From Sipunculus nudus (taxonomy: Eukaryota > Annelida > Sipuncula > Golfingiida > Sipunculidae): a stretch of DNA of 64,000 nt. Within the stretch, counting starts at the first letter, position 1; each line of letters starts with the position of its first letter. The stretch covers positions 1,937,001-2,001,000 of the forward strand of contig JAPPUL010000068.1 in the NCBI GenBank assembly GCA_026874595.1. Reading direction: 5' to 3'. This document shows positions 46,580 through 60,109 of this stretch, piece after piece. The notes below the pieces were generated by a model, which saw only the letters and a program-made list of their open reading frames with translations, made no database searches and was not told where the DNA came from. Both the position numbers and the translations under genes were made by a program.

Positions 46580-47599
46580 ATGATATATCTAAAAACAATA
46601 GTGTTATCTTTAGTGGGGGTAGCACTTGCGATATTATTACATATACCTGTACCGTTTTTGTTGGGCCCATTGTTTTTTCTTACCTTACTTAGTTTTTTAA
46701 ATGTAAAGTTAGTCTTTGTTGATTCTGTAAACAAACCGACCTTTGCCTTGCTTGGAATATATCTTGGCAGCACAATATTAAAATCAGGAGTAACGATTAA
46801 TTTAGATTGGGTATACACAACTGTCTATATGATAGTATTCACCTTTATTGCGACTTTATTATGCGGTTTTTATTTCTATAAGTTTCCAAAATATAGTAAA
46901 GAAGAATCGATTTTAGCAGCATTACCTGGAGCATTAGCATATATAGTTAGTTATGCAATAGAACGGGGAGATATATTAATCCCTAAGATAATTATAACGC
47001 AGACAATACGGGTTTTAGTGGTGGTTGGGATAGTGCCGTGGGTTATTAAATATTATGCAGGATATGAGTCAGGCTCTATAGATCATTTCATATGGGAGCC
47101 TATAGGCATGGGAGTTATTGTTGATTTGCTTGTTATAATACTATTTACGTTTCCAATATCGCTTTTGTTATCTAAATTGAAAGCCCCTAATGTATGGTTT
47201 TTGGGAGGGATACTGGGTGCAGTTTTTTGTTATTCGGTTGGGTTGACGGATAGTAGATTACCAAGTTGGATAGTGCAAATAATCCTAGTTTTAATTGGGA
47301 CTATGATAGGCTTACGATTATCTAAGGCTTCTCATAGGGAATTGCTTAAATATAGTGTGCACGGATTTGTTTCTGTTTTGCTACTGCTTATACTAACAGT
47401 TGCCGGAGCTTATATAGGTACTTTAATTTTTTCTAAGAGCTTCATGACAATGTTTTTAGCCTTTGCCCCTGGTGGAGTACATGAGATGTCGCTTATTGCA
47501 ATAGTATATTTTATAGAGCCGTTATTTGTAACATTTCATCATATGGTAAGAATAGTGTTTATCTCGTTTATAATACCTTTTTCTATAAAGTTTAGATAG
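46580..47599 (+). CDS. AbrB-family membrane protein
   Basis: A membrane protein of 339 residues with about ten helices. The family feature is an internal repeat: PVPFLLGPLFFLTLL near the start and APNVWFLGGILGAVF in the second half, followed by FMTMFLAFAPGGVHEMSLIA. Members are often encoded beside TTT transporters and are thought to be transport-related or regulators of ammonia oxidation. AAGGAAG precedes the start. Confidence 0.82.
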   Translation: MIYLKTIVLSLVGVALAILLHIPVPFLLGPLFFLTLLSFLNVKLVFVDSVNKPTFALLGIYLGSTILKSGVTINLDWVYTTVYMIVFTFIATLLCGFYFYKFPKYSKEESILAALPGALAYIVSYAIERGDILIPKIIITQTIRVLVVVGIVPWVIKYYAGYESGSIDHFIWEPIGMGVIVDLLVIILFTFPISLLLSKLKAPNVWFLGGILGAVFCYSVGLTDSRLPSWIVQIILVLIGTMIGLRLSKASHRELLKYSVHGFVSVLLLLILTVAGAYIGTLIFSKSFMTMFLAFAPGGVHEMSLIAIVYFIEPLFVTFHHMVRIVFISFIIPFSIKFR

Positions 47600-47745
47600 G
47601 ATTTTGTATTATATTGAAGTTACGATTTTAAAAGATATTAGATTTTTAAGTTTATGCTGTTTGAATGGTTTATTAGATTATATGACATACTTAATTTACT
47701 TATAACCCTATCTTTGATTATTTGAATATAGAGAATGGAGTTTAC

Positions 47746-48312
47746 ATGAAGTGTAACATTAGGCTTATAGTATTTGCCTTGGTTTTTCTTATAGTTTTAT
47801 TTATCCCCGTTTTAAACTACTCTTATTATAAAGGCTTCTTTCAATTGGGTATTCTTGGGGGTATAGGGTATACTGGTGGTAATAAGGTAGATGTTGGAGA
47901 TGATGGCAATCTACTTAACTATCGAGGACATATTCAAGCTTCGTATAAGTTTCATAAACATATTTCTGTTGGAGTTGATATATTTTATATGCATGCATTA
48001 ATTCGTGGTAATAATATTACCCATCCATCTGATGCTCCAAAACAAAGAGATATTAATTATGTTGGAACTTATGCCATTGCCAATTTTCATTTTTTTAATG
48101 ACTTTTTTAGGCTTGGGGTTGGGGTTGGAGCACTTATTGGGGTTGGTGATAACAAAAGTGTTGAGCCTGGGGTTTTAATGGATTTTGGTATTGAGATAAA
48201 CTTGGGTGCAAATATTTATTTGCCTTTGTTGACCCGTGTTGAGTTTATTATTGGTGATAGCTTTCTAGTTCCTATAAATTTCATGGCAGGAATTGTTTAT
48301 AAGTTTAAATAA
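47746..48312 (+). CDS. Small outer-membrane beta-barrel protein, paralogue 3
   Basis: A protein of 188 residues from ATG 47746 (MKCNIRLIVFALVFLIVLF, signal peptide), preceded by GAATGGAG. It shares the layout of the two barrels before the transporter: FFQLGILGGIGYTGG, YRGHIQASYKFHKHISVGVDIFYMHAL, FHFFNDFFRLGVGVGALIGVG, ending GIVYKFK. It ends 8 bp into the convergent cyclo-ligase gene, so the two 3' ends overlap. With the others it brackets the transporter locus. Confidence 0.75.
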   Translation: MKCNIRLIVFALVFLIVLFIPVLNYSYYKGFFQLGILGGIGYTGGNKVDVGDDGNLLNYRGHIQASYKFHKHISVGVDIFYMHALIRGNNITHPSDAPKQRDINYVGTYAIANFHFFNDFFRLGVGVGALIGVGDNKSVEPGVLMDFGIEINLGANIYLPLLTRVEFIIGDSFLVPINFMAGIVYKFK

Positions 48313-48955
48313 TACTCCTTTTGACTTTATAGATATTATCTTCTGTTATTATATAATCCATTGAAATATCGTGGTGCTCCTTGGGAATCTTATCTAAGAT
48401 TTGAAAGCTAAATACAAGACCTACTTTTATAATATGTGGGTTTAGCCTTAGAAAGTTGTCGTAATATCCTTTCCCATAACCGAGTCTATTCCCATCTAAA
48501 TCAACCCCTACACATGGTATAAGCGCAATCTTAATCTCTTTTGATGAAACTAATGTTTTGCCAAGTTTAGGCTCAAGTATTCCATAGCTGCCACGCTCAA
48601 GGTCTTTATCATAATCATCTATTTTATAAAAAATAAGACCTCTTTTTATATCCACTTTGGGTAATGCCAATTTGATTACTACTTCATCTATAGTGCAATT
48701 TCTTGTAAGTGATTTATTTAATAACTTTGTCCGTACCTCACTAGCTTTGTAGGCGTAGGAAGCTATAATTATACTTTCTTCAATTATATTTTCTTCGTTG
48801 TTTTTAGCTTTAGCTTTTATATTTATTAATTCATATAATAAAGAGAGTACGTTCTCGTGTACAAAAGCGCTTTTTATGATTATCTCTTCTTCTTTTAAGC
48901 TCTTTCTTTTCAAAAGACAACCATTTCTAAGCTTTTGTTTTGTCATTATTTGCAT
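48305..48955 (-). CDS. 5-formyltetrahydrofolate cyclo-ligase
   Basis: A protein of 216 residues. The C-terminal motif LIPCVGVDLDGNRLGYGKGYYDNFL is diagnostic. It converts 5-formyl-THF to methenyl-THF with ATP. The N-terminus has an extra stretch and the start may be ATG 48946. Its start overlaps the end of the lipoprotein gene by up to 29 bp, so it may be translationally coupled. Confidence 0.92.
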   Translation of the reverse strand: MQIMTKQKLRNGCLLKRKSLKEEEIIIKSAFVHENVLSLLYELINIKAKAKNNEENIIEESIIIASYAYKASEVRTKLLNKSLTRNCTIDEVVIKLALPKVDIKRGLIFYKIDDYDKDLERGSYGILEPKLGKTLVSSKEIKIALIPCVGVDLDGNRLGYGKGYYDNFLRLNPHIIKVGLVFSFQILDKIPKEHHDISMDYIITEDNIYKVKRSII

Positions 48956-49703
48956 TGGCTTTTTTGGGGAATACTGTATTGCTAAAATATATAAGAATGT
49001 CTAACTCTCTTGCAACATGATAGAAAGATACCTTAACAGGGTAAACAAACTTCTCATGCTTTATATATTTCTTATACTTTACAAAATATTCTCGCTTACC
49101 ATTCCTATAATATATTAGCTCTTTAAGCCTTTTACTGCTCTTATCTAAAGCAATTAACTGTTTTATATATCCATCTTCTTTGCTCAATTTATAAAATACT
49201 TTGTCTAAATCAGCTCTATCTTGTTCTACTATATCTTTTGCATCATCAAGTATTTCAACCTGCATTGTAAGGAATTTTAAAAGCCTATTAAAACTTATAT
49301 TAATACCTTCAAAATAATCTTTTAAATTTATATCTTCTTTTGCTCTGCTTATCTTTCTATCTAAAATCCCGTCTTTATATATCTTTGCAAAAACATGTTG
49401 TGATAAAACTTCTACATCAAGTACAATATCATCTGTTAAAACATCATTAAGTCTAAAAGTTAGGTAATCCTTTTCCTTGTCAAAAACTATTTTTCCGTCA
49501 AAACTCGTATTATTTATACTTATTGTAAAGTCTGAACTAAATGATGGAACTTTTGCATTATTTGATATTATGGATTTGAGATTTAGAGGATAATCCTTTA
49601 GATAGGAGATTTTAATAGTCTTTTGGGCGGTGCAGCCTGTTAATACTAATATTAAAAACACAAATAACAACAATAAGTCTGTTTTGTATTTACTTTTATA
49701 CAT
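48927..49703 (-). CDS. Unknown lipoprotein
   Basis: A protein of 258 residues with a lipoprotein signal: hydrophobic residues 10-21, then VLTGC (Cys24). The mature part resembles outer-membrane lipoprotein carrier or DUF4292-like beta folds in layout (FTISINNTSFDGKIVF, then LIYYRNGKREYFVKYKKYI), but I do not recognise it with confidence. It overlaps the upstream unknown gene by 8 bp. Confidence 0.55.
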   Translation of the reverse strand: MYKSKYKTDLLLLFVFLILVLTGCTAQKTIKISYLKDYPLNLKSIISNNAKVPSFSSDFTISINNTSFDGKIVFDKEKDYLTFRLNDVLTDDIVLDVEVLSQHVFAKIYKDGILDRKISRAKEDINLKDYFEGINISFNRLLKFLTMQVEILDDAKDIVEQDRADLDKVFYKLSKEDGYIKQLIALDKSSKRLKELIYYRNGKREYFVKYKKYIKHEKFVYPVKVSFYHVARELDILIYFSNTVFPKKANANNDKTKA

Positions 49704-51246
49704 TGCGAGATTGTTCTTTTATCTTTTCCTTTATGTAGAGTTCTGAATAAACATAACTTTTCTCGCATAACTCTTCTTTTATTTTTTCATTAAATGGTAT
49801 GAAAAACCAAAAAATATCACGTACACCCTTGTTTAATTTAAGCCTGCCGTTGCTTTCGTACATCATCCAGGTGATATAATCTGCTATAAAATAATCTTTT
49901 ACATTAGCTTTTACTTTGGTACTTAAAAAGTAAGTATAATAATGTCCCGTAAGTCCTTCACTCATCCAATGTTGTCCTGTATGCTGTTTCTCACTCTCCC
50001 ATCTAAGATCTGCAAGTCCACTTAGTAGTGCTATCTCAAGGCTTTTTGGAAACAGTGGTACTGCAAGCGTACTTTGGCCAATTGCTCTATTATTTCTTGG
50101 TACTGCCTCCCAACAGATTGCCTTTGTCCCATAGCAAGGGAGTAATATTATATGGGGAAATACTCGGTTTGTCATTCCTCGGTATCTCCTTGCAAAGACC
50201 GTATAATCTATATTTTCAAAGGCCTCTATTAGCTTTAGTATGTTTTCCTTTGTTGCACAGTTTCTTATATCTTCACTAAAATATTTATTCATCAAGATAG
50301 GAAAACGATTGCCTTGAACTCCTACACACAGCTTTATCATCTTTTTAGTCGTCACATACTCTTGTTTTAACATACTTATCTTCGTTTTTACAGGTTTTCC
50401 GTCATTAAGCTTTAAATCTTTAAGTTCTGATAATTCCTCCTCAAGCCTTGTAAATATTTTATATGACTTTTTAAGTTCATTATCTTTACGAATAAGCTTT
50501 TTGCAACTCCTTAGTATGCTAATAACTTCTTTTTTACGATCTGTTGCATATGTTTTTAATAAATTAGATTTTGTACTTGGATGGACTTTATCGGACTTTA
50601 CATGCATTAATGTCTTTATTAAATCTTGTAAAGTGTTTTCCTCCTTCTCTATATCGGTAATAGCTTTGCCTATAAATGCAAGTTCTGACTCCTTTTTATC
50701 CATTTTATCATCTATTTTAGAATTAATTACATCTGGTGAGCTTATACGTTCTTTGTAAACTTCGTCTGTAATGCTATTTTTAATTTTACTTGACTTAACA
50801 GCATTAAACCACTCGTCAATATAAAAAATACTTTCTATATCATAAGAATTATGCTTTATCTCTTTTGATAGCGTTGTCATTGCCTTTATTATTTCAAACT
50901 GTCTGTCTGAGATATAATCAAGGTCAAGCAAATTGAATCGAATGCATAGCAATTGTGAATAACGGAGTTTGGAGTTAATTGTTGAGGCTAGTATGTATTT
51001 TTGCAGAGCAATATATGTATCACTAAGCTTTATTTTGTTTGAGGTATTATTATCATCATCAAGTCTTTTCTTGGCATTAATAAGTTCGTTTTTAATGTTA
51101 TCTGGACAATCTTTAAGTAAGTCTTTAAGGAACGCTTTTTTATTTACACTTGCGCCTTCCTTTTTGAACATTAGAGTTTGTTTTTTTTGCTGGGAGTGTG
51201 CACTACTATTATCTTGCATGTTTTGCGTGTTTTCTATATTATCCAT
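49696..51246 (-). CDS. Unknown cytoplasmic protein, 515 residues
   Basis: A large protein without a signal peptide, rich in Lys and Glu with helical stretches. The C-terminal half has a distinctive conserved-looking region: CVGVQGNRFPILMNKYF, NRVFPHIILLPCYGTKAICWEA, STLAVPLFPKSLEIALL and HWMSEGLTGHYY. It recalls conserved hypothetical proteins of spirochaetes, but this is memory only. ATG 51246 is chosen because longer starts would run into tRNA-Ala, which ends 20 bp upstream. Confidence 0.6.
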   Translation of the reverse strand: MDNIENTQNMQDNSSAHSQQKKQTLMFKKEGASVNKKAFLKDLLKDCPDNIKNELINAKKRLDDDNNTSNKIKLSDTYIALQKYILASTINSKLRYSQLLCIRFNLLDLDYISDRQFEIIKAMTTLSKEIKHNSYDIESIFYIDEWFNAVKSSKIKNSITDEVYKERISSPDVINSKIDDKMDKKESELAFIGKAITDIEKEENTLQDLIKTLMHVKSDKVHPSTKSNLLKTYATDRKKEVISILRSCKKLIRKDNELKKSYKIFTRLEEELSELKDLKLNDGKPVKTKISMLKQEYVTTKKMIKLCVGVQGNRFPILMNKYFSEDIRNCATKENILKLIEAFENIDYTVFARRYRGMTNRVFPHIILLPCYGTKAICWEAVPRNNRAIGQSTLAVPLFPKSLEIALLSGLADLRWESEKQHTGQHWMSEGLTGHYYTYFLSTKVKANVKDYFIADYITWMMYESNGRLKLNKGVRDIFWFFIPFNEKIKEELCEKSYVYSELYIKEKIKEQSRNV

Positions 51247-51266
51247 AAAGCCAACCCTTAAATTCC

Positions 51267-51340
51267 TGGAGACGAGGGGAATTGAACCCCCGACTTTTTG
51301 AATGCCATTCAAACGCTCTACCAGACTGAGCTACGCCCCC
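51267..51340 (-). tRNA. tRNA-Ala (anticodon GGC)
   Basis: A cloverleaf of 74 nt on the minus strand. Acceptor GGGGGCG pairs with CGTCTCC, with G3-U70, the alanine identity pair. The anticodon stem TTTGA/TCAAA holds the loop ATGGCAT, anticodon GGC. The T arm is CGGGGGTTCAATTCCCCT. CCA is not encoded. Confidence 0.95.
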
Positions 51341-51874
51341 GTAAATAAAGAATATTACCTTATGTAGACAACACTTAAGATAACAAACAAAACATATATT
51401 AGCATTACAAATTACCATAATCATATCTTTAAAGTCAAGGGGTTTTATATAATTTCTTAGGTTTGAAACACTTTGCAATGTAAACTTCATTTAACAAAAT
51501 ACATGATTCTGGAAGTAGCTTATGTTTTAACTATATTTACAAAGCATGTAGTATGCATCTTTAAAGCAAATAAAATACTCTTTTGTTTTCAGGTCTTTTA
51601 CTCGAATAATAAAGATATATAATATATACATTTGATTAGTAATATGCTTATAAACGTATATAGAAGGGCTATTAAATTAAAAAGTTTTTCTTGACTTTGT
51701 AGGATTGATACTATAGTATTAATGAGATTGTGGTAAGTTAATACTTAAAAGTTAGCATATCTTATAAACTTTATCTACTTAATTGTTTGTGAGGTTATGT
51801 TAATATATGTGTTACAAGGAAGAGAATAGCTTTTATTATAGTAGTATTGTTTTAAAGATAAGGAGATATCAATT
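51341..51874. other. Gene-free stretch before the CxxC protein
   Basis: A stretch of 534 bp of A+T-rich sequence between tRNA-Ala and the CxxC-purB pair. No coding region was found. A possible promoter lies at 51691-51719. Confidence 0.55.
51691..51719 (+). promoter_or_regulatory. Probable sigma-70 promoter for the CxxC protein and purB
   Basis: TTGACT (51691-51696), 17-bp spacer, TAGTAT (51714-51719), with an alternative -10 TATAGT two bases earlier. It lies 155 bp before the next start codon. Confidence 0.4.
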
Positions 51875-52198
51875 ATGAGTACAGAGAATGAGTCTAGAAT
51901 GTCGGTGGCGGTCGATAAGCGCACAACGCGTGATAGTAAAGTTATATTTTGTGCAAACTGTATGCACTGTGTATTAGTGAAAGTTCCGGTTGGGAAGGAT
52001 AGTCAATATAGATTAAGAGTTAAGTGTTTGTCAAAGCAATGGAAAAAGAAACTGGGCGAGGAGAAGCTTTATAAATTTTTTACAGTTGCAAGACGAACAG
52101 TAGAAGAATGCGATCATTATGAGGCTATGGGCGAGCTTAAAAGCTACCTAAAAGACCTTAGAAAGAGTTTACCTATTAAAGATGAAATTTACTACTAA
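51875..52198 (+). CDS. Unknown CxxC-containing small protein
   Basis: A protein of 107 residues with IFCANCMHC near residue 29 (a CxxCxxC set) and further cysteines in RVKCLSKQ and ECDHYE, a possible zinc or Fe-S site. I recall similar small proteins (EEKLYKFFTVARR, then LRKSLP.KDE) in spirochaetes, function unknown. GATAAGGAG precedes ATG. It lies 35 bp upstream of purB and is probably cotranscribed. Confidence 0.65.
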   Translation: MSTENESRMSVAVDKRTTRDSKVIFCANCMHCVLVKVPVGKDSQYRLRVKCLSKQWKKKLGEEKLYKFFTVARRTVEECDHYEAMGELKSYLKDLRKSLPIKDEIYY

Positions 52199-52233
52199 AT
52201 AAGAGATAGTAGTAAAGCTACACATCTTTTTTT

Positions 52234-53673
52234 ATGGATTACACGAAAACATATCAAAACCCGTTAATAACAAGATATTCCTCAGATATAATGTCCTATA
52301 TATTCTCCGCTGAGAAAAGATATAGGATCTGGAGACGCCTTTGGGTGGTGCTTGCCAAAGAGGAGAAGAGGCTTGGGGTTCCAATAAAAGAAGAACAAAT
52401 TAAAGAGCTTGAAAAAAATCAAGATAATATAAATTATGAAGTGGCCCTCTACTATGAAAAGAAGACAAGACATGAGGTTATGGGTCATATACATGCCTAT
52501 GGTAAGCAATGCCAGAAGGCGAAAGGGATAATACATCTTGGGGCAACAAGTGCTTATGTCATGGATAATAGCGATATTATTCAGATGAAGGAGGCGTTGC
52601 ATTTAGTAAAAGACAGACTTTTAGTACTAATATCTGTTTTAAAGGATTTTAGTCTTAAATATAAAAGTCTTGCAACGCTTGGATATACACATTTCCAAAC
52701 AGCACAACCAACAACAGTCGGCAAAAGAGCAAGCCTTTGGTTACAGGATATAATATACGATTTTAAACATCTTGAATATATACTTAAAGAGCTTCCTTTC
52801 AGGGGAGCAAAAGGTACAAGTGGTAGTCAAAACTCTTTTCTTAAGCTATTTAATAATGATAAGAACAAAGTGCAAAAGCTTGATGAGGCGATAACAAAGG
52901 TTATGGGTTTTGATAAGAAGGCAATTGTAACGGGTCAAACATACAGTCGCAAGTGGGATTATTTTGTACTTAGTACACTAAGCGGGATAGCACAATCAGC
53001 ACATAAGTTTAGTAACGACATGCGCTTATTACAGCATCTTGGTGAGCTTGAGGAACCATTTGAGTCAGAACAAGTTGGCTCTTCAGCAATGCCGTATAAG
53101 AGAAATCCTATGAGGAGTGAGCGTATAGCAAGTCTTTCTCGTTATGTTTTAAACCTATTACAAAATACATCTATGACAGCATCGTTGCAATGGTTTGAGA
53201 GGACATTGGATGACAGTGCAAATAAGCGGCTTAGCATACCAGAAGCATTTTTAGCTATTGATGCAGTTTTAATGCTTTATATAGATATTATTGTAGGACT
53301 TAATGTGAATGAAGCGGTTATAAAGCGGCGGCTTTATGAGGAGTTGCCATTTATGGTGACAGAAGATATAATTGTTGAGGCAGTAAATAGGGGATGTGAT
53401 AGACAGCAAATACATGAGGAAATAAGAAGTATAGCTATACACTCGGCAAAGACAGTAAAGGAAAGAGGTGAGGCTAATCCGTTTGTACAATTACTTTCTG
53501 ATAGTAAAAAAATACCTCTTTCTAAAGATGAGATAAAATCCTTTTTAGATCCTAATAAGCTTATAGGATTAAGTAGTGAGCAGGTTGATAACTTTATAGA
53601 AGAGGAAGTTATTAAGATACTTAAAGAAAACCCATTGAAAGAGGAACTTATGGCTGTTTCAATAACTGTATAA
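52234..53673 (+). CDS. purB: Adenylosuccinate lyase
   Basis: A protein of 479 residues. The fumarase/aspartase family signature SSAMPYKRNPMRSE is present near residue 286, with IHLGATSAYVMDNSD and TLGYTHFQTAQPTTVGKR upstream. It releases fumarate in two purine steps, including the one before the AICAR formyltransferase encoded at 36392. The ribosome site is poor (TTTTTTT before ATG), so translation may depend on the upstream CxxC gene. Confidence 0.95.
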   Translation: MDYTKTYQNPLITRYSSDIMSYIFSAEKRYRIWRRLWVVLAKEEKRLGVPIKEEQIKELEKNQDNINYEVALYYEKKTRHEVMGHIHAYGKQCQKAKGIIHLGATSAYVMDNSDIIQMKEALHLVKDRLLVLISVLKDFSLKYKSLATLGYTHFQTAQPTTVGKRASLWLQDIIYDFKHLEYILKELPFRGAKGTSGSQNSFLKLFNNDKNKVQKLDEAITKVMGFDKKAIVTGQTYSRKWDYFVLSTLSGIAQSAHKFSNDMRLLQHLGELEEPFESEQVGSSAMPYKRNPMRSERIASLSRYVLNLLQNTSMTASLQWFERTLDDSANKRLSIPEAFLAIDAVLMLYIDIIVGLNVNEAVIKRRLYEELPFMVTEDIIVEAVNRGCDRQQIHEEIRSIAIHSAKTVKERGEANPFVQLLSDSKKIPLSKDEIKSFLDPNKLIGLSSEQVDNFIEEEVIKILKENPLKEELMAVSITV

Positions 53674-53745
53674 CATTGCCTTTAAATATGTCATATACGA
53701 GAAGATAAATTACGAGAAAATAAATCATAATAATTTGTGAGAATA

Positions 53746-54434
53746 ATGAATATTAATAAAGATGCTGTTCTAAGGTATCATATAATTCTTTACTTGCTTA
53801 TATCAAATGTTTTTTTTTTATAATTAAAGTAATTCCCCAAATAAAGTTCTTTTTTGAAGTAGGACAATTATTAAATCCTCTGGATGGTTTTGTATATGTA
53901 TCATTTGAAATAATGAATTTAAGTATACCGTTATTGCCACTCGGTGGGATATTGCTTATGAAGGCAGTATTGTATTTTCGAGAATTTGAATGGGATAGTG
54001 GTTCTAAAGAGTTTATTAAAGGGCTTTTAATCTTACTATATATATATTTACTAATAGAAACAAGCCTTCTATTACTCTATAAGAATTTAAATATGAGCGT
54101 TTTAATATTTGAATCTTTTTTCTATGTAAAGTTTTTATTTTTACAACTGCTATACATAAAACTACACATAACAAAAAATGAGTTTATTCATGTTCTACAG
54201 ATTATATTAAGCTATATAATTCTTCTAGGGATTATTCTTACCTTTGTCTTAATTTGGTACAAACTAGTATTATTAGGCGTCTTAAAAGAGAAATGGAGCC
54301 AAGAAGAATATAAATATATATTAAATTTAATATATATAAAGGAGCTTTTGCCACATGTTTTATGGTTGGGTTTTATTTTTGTATCAATTCCTTATTTATT
54401 AAAAAATAAGATATATTTAAGAAGGATTTTCTAG
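53746..54434 (+). pseudogene. Membrane protein gene interrupted at a T10 tract
   Basis: From ATG 53746 the frame reads MNINKDAVLRYHIILYLLI and stops (TAA 53821-53823) after a run of ten Ts (53810-53819). The frame one base back stays open through the tract and continues to 54434 with five or so hydrophobic helices (ATG 53913: NLSIPLLPLGGILLMKAVLYF). A -1 slip in the tract gives one product of 229 residues. It could be phase variation, polymerase slippage or plain decay. If the downstream ATG is used alone the product has 173 residues. I do not recognise the family. Confidence 0.55.
53810..53819. repeat. Homopolymeric T10 tract at a frame change
   Basis: Ten consecutive Ts inside the 5' part of a membrane protein gene, at the very point where the reading frame changes. 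Such tracts slip easily during replication or transcription. Confidence 0.85.
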
Positions 54435-54559
54435 AAAGCTTTTTGTTTTGTATTAAGAGACATATTTTGGTATTTTAGATGTAAAATAAAGCTTGCTTTA
54501 GAAAATAAATTTATTTTATTTAACTTTAAGTAAAGGATTATCTAAATATAGAATGCTAA

Positions 54560-58233
<3,674 letters not shown>

Positions 58234-58300
58234 GAGAGAATCTCCATAGGTTATTTTAAAGTATCTTATAAATTTAAAGATAACTTTTTAAAATGAGAAT

Positions 58301-58324
58301 AATTATTGTTTTAATTATTGTTTT
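58301..58324. repeat. 12-bp tandem duplication
   Basis: AATTATTGTTTT occurs twice between the mutS start and the end of the next gene. Confidence 0.85.
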
Positions 58325-59228
58325 AAAAATTCCTAATAAGGAAAGAAGAGATGTTATTTAACTTAAGCACGCTCATGATTGGGTTAGCCTTTTCTTTGGA
58401 GCCAACAGGGATAATGACTTTATAAACTTTAGCTCCCTTTTCAAATTGTGATATAATGCGTGGAGTAAAGTTTAGGGTTTGAATAAAGTTCTTTCTACTG
58501 GTGGCATAATCCAAATTCTTAAAAAGTCCTGCTTGAATGAGGAATGAAGCGAAGAAGACTTCTTTAGTAACCAGGTTTTTATGAGATTTCAAATCCTTAA
58601 CCCACAGTTTAGCAAAGAGAGCTTCAACAAGGTTTGGGAATTTAGATATAATTAGGTTGAAGTAGAACTTAGCCTTATCAAACTCCTTAAGATAAAAGTA
58701 TGACTGCCCTAGGGTAAGATATATGGGTGGCATAATATTTAGAATTTGAATATTTTGTGGTAATTGTTTTTTCTCAATATGCTTTAGGATTGAAATAGTT
58801 TTTTTATAATCCTTTTGGTAAAATCTGGTTTTGGCAATAAGAAAAATAAGCTTTAGGAAGTAAGGATGTCTTTTAAGTTTTTTAATATGAGCAGAAATAA
58901 GATTTTTAGCCTGTGAGAATTTTTTTTGTAAGATAAGGATTTTAGCCATAAAGAATAAAGCCTTTGGCTCAAAGTTATTTTTATAGAATAAAGCTTTGTT
59001 GAAAAGGTTATAACTTTTAGTAAGCTTGCCGTGAAGGAAGAAATACAGAGCTTGGTTAAAAGGAGAATAATTTTTGTTATTGCTAATAGGCTTTAAATTA
59101 TGTAGATTTTCTTTTTGAAAAGCCTTTACAATAATTTTATTTGGTGGAATATTTTGTTTTTGTGCATCTTTAGAAAAAGAGGTAGCAGATATTACTATTA
59201 AATAAAAGGTCAGGATATACAGCCACAC
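58323..59228 (-). CDS. Secreted TPR-like protein
   Basis: A protein of 301 residues from a GTG start. An N-terminal hydrophobic segment (residues 2-16, ending SATSFSK) is a signal peptide. Helical repeat pairs follow, with patterns such as ALFYKNNFEPKALFFMAKILIL and LTLGQSYFYLKEFDKAKFYF, which are TPR-like. It is very rich in Lys, Phe and Asn. It is divergent from the sox operon; a link to sulfur oxidation is possible only by position. Confidence 0.6.
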   Translation of the reverse strand: MWLYILTFYLIVISATSFSKDAQKQNIPPNKIIVKAFQKENLHNLKPISNNKNYSPFNQALYFFLHGKLTKSYNLFNKALFYKNNFEPKALFFMAKILILQKKFSQAKNLISAHIKKLKRHPYFLKLIFLIAKTRFYQKDYKKTISILKHIEKKQLPQNIQILNIMPPIYLTLGQSYFYLKEFDKAKFYFNLIISKFPNLVEALFAKLWVKDLKSHKNLVTKEVFFASFLIQAGLFKNLDYATSRKNFIQTLNFTPRIISQFEKGAKVYKVIIPVGSKEKANPIMSVLKLNNISSFLIRNF

Positions 59229-59295
59229 AACATAGAAACGATAATAAAAAAAAGGTTATGAGGCTAGATAAAATACGCTAATAAATTAAATTTAG

Positions 59296-59323
59296 TTGCA
59301 TTTAGAAAAATAAATAGTATATT
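59296..59323 (+). promoter_or_regulatory. Possible sigma-70 promoter of the sox operon
   Basis: TTGCAT, 16-bp spacer, TATATT, about 140 bp before the soxX start. It is the best match I see in this gap. Confidence 0.35.
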
Positions 59324-59464
59324 TAGAATATACAATGAGCTATAAGGAGCATGGTGCTAATAAGATAATCTTAGGATAAGATAATAAGAAGAAGGCTTTA
59401 AATTAGGTTTTAAAAAAACACAAAAATAAAAAAAGACACTATTATTTATAAGGAAGGGAGAAGT

Positions 59465-60025
59465 ATGTACCTACAAATAAGAAAGCAAGCAATATGGATG
59501 TTTCTGATAGTTATGCTGATGCCACTTAGCGGATGTGGTGGTGGGCAAGGGACGCAAGAGAAAAAAGAAGAGTCTTCCGAGGCAAAAGCGGCAGAAACGA
59601 AATTAGTATCTACTGTTGTACCAAAGCAAAAGACTTTGGTAGATTATAAGACAGGGGGGGAATATGATCCCGCGAAAATATTTACAGATTTAAACTCTAA
59701 GCCAAAAAAGCATAAATACCCATCAAATTTAAAAGGAGATGTAGAGAAAGGAAGGAAGATATTTTCTAATACCAATACAGGTAACTGTGCAGCTTGTCAT
59801 TGTACAGATGATTCAGCGGGATGTGGGGATATAGGGGTGTCGCTAAAGCGTTATCGTAGTAAGCTAGGCAAGAGTAAGAAAAAGACAGACGAATGGCTAT
59901 ATCAAGTGATAGCAGATAGGCGAGCGTTTCAGAAGTCGACAGTAATGCCGCCGTCGTTGGAGACAAAAGTATTAAACGAGCAGGATATAGTAGACATAGT
60001 AGCCTATCTAAATTCTTTACGTTGA
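59465..60025 (+). CDS. soxX: Sulfur-oxidation cytochrome SoxX, lipoprotein form
   Basis: A protein of 186 residues with one c-type haem site CAACH (108-112) and the Met ligand in STVMPPS (Met161). It begins with a lipoprotein signal ending LSGC (Cys24), then a long polar linker (about 25-85), so it is probably membrane-tethered. It pairs with SoxA to couple thiosulfate to SoxY. AAGGAAGGGAG precedes ATG. It is the first gene of soxXYZAB. Confidence 0.88.
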   Translation: MYLQIRKQAIWMFLIVMLMPLSGCGGGQGTQEKKEESSEAKAAETKLVSTVVPKQKTLVDYKTGGEYDPAKIFTDLNSKPKKHKYPSNLKGDVEKGRKIFSNTNTGNCAACHCTDDSAGCGDIGVSLKRYRSKLGKSKKKTDEWLYQVIADRRAFQKSTVMPPSLETKVLNEQDIVDIVAYLNSLR

Positions 60026-60109
60026 AAGGTTCATTGTAAAAGAGTTGCTATGTTACAATTTTATGATAAATAACTTTATAAATAACTTTAAAGTAAGGGG
60101 GCAAATAAA

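Noticed and set aside
51247-51312. Longer N-terminus for the 515-residue protein
   Set aside because: It would be encoded within tRNA-Ala.
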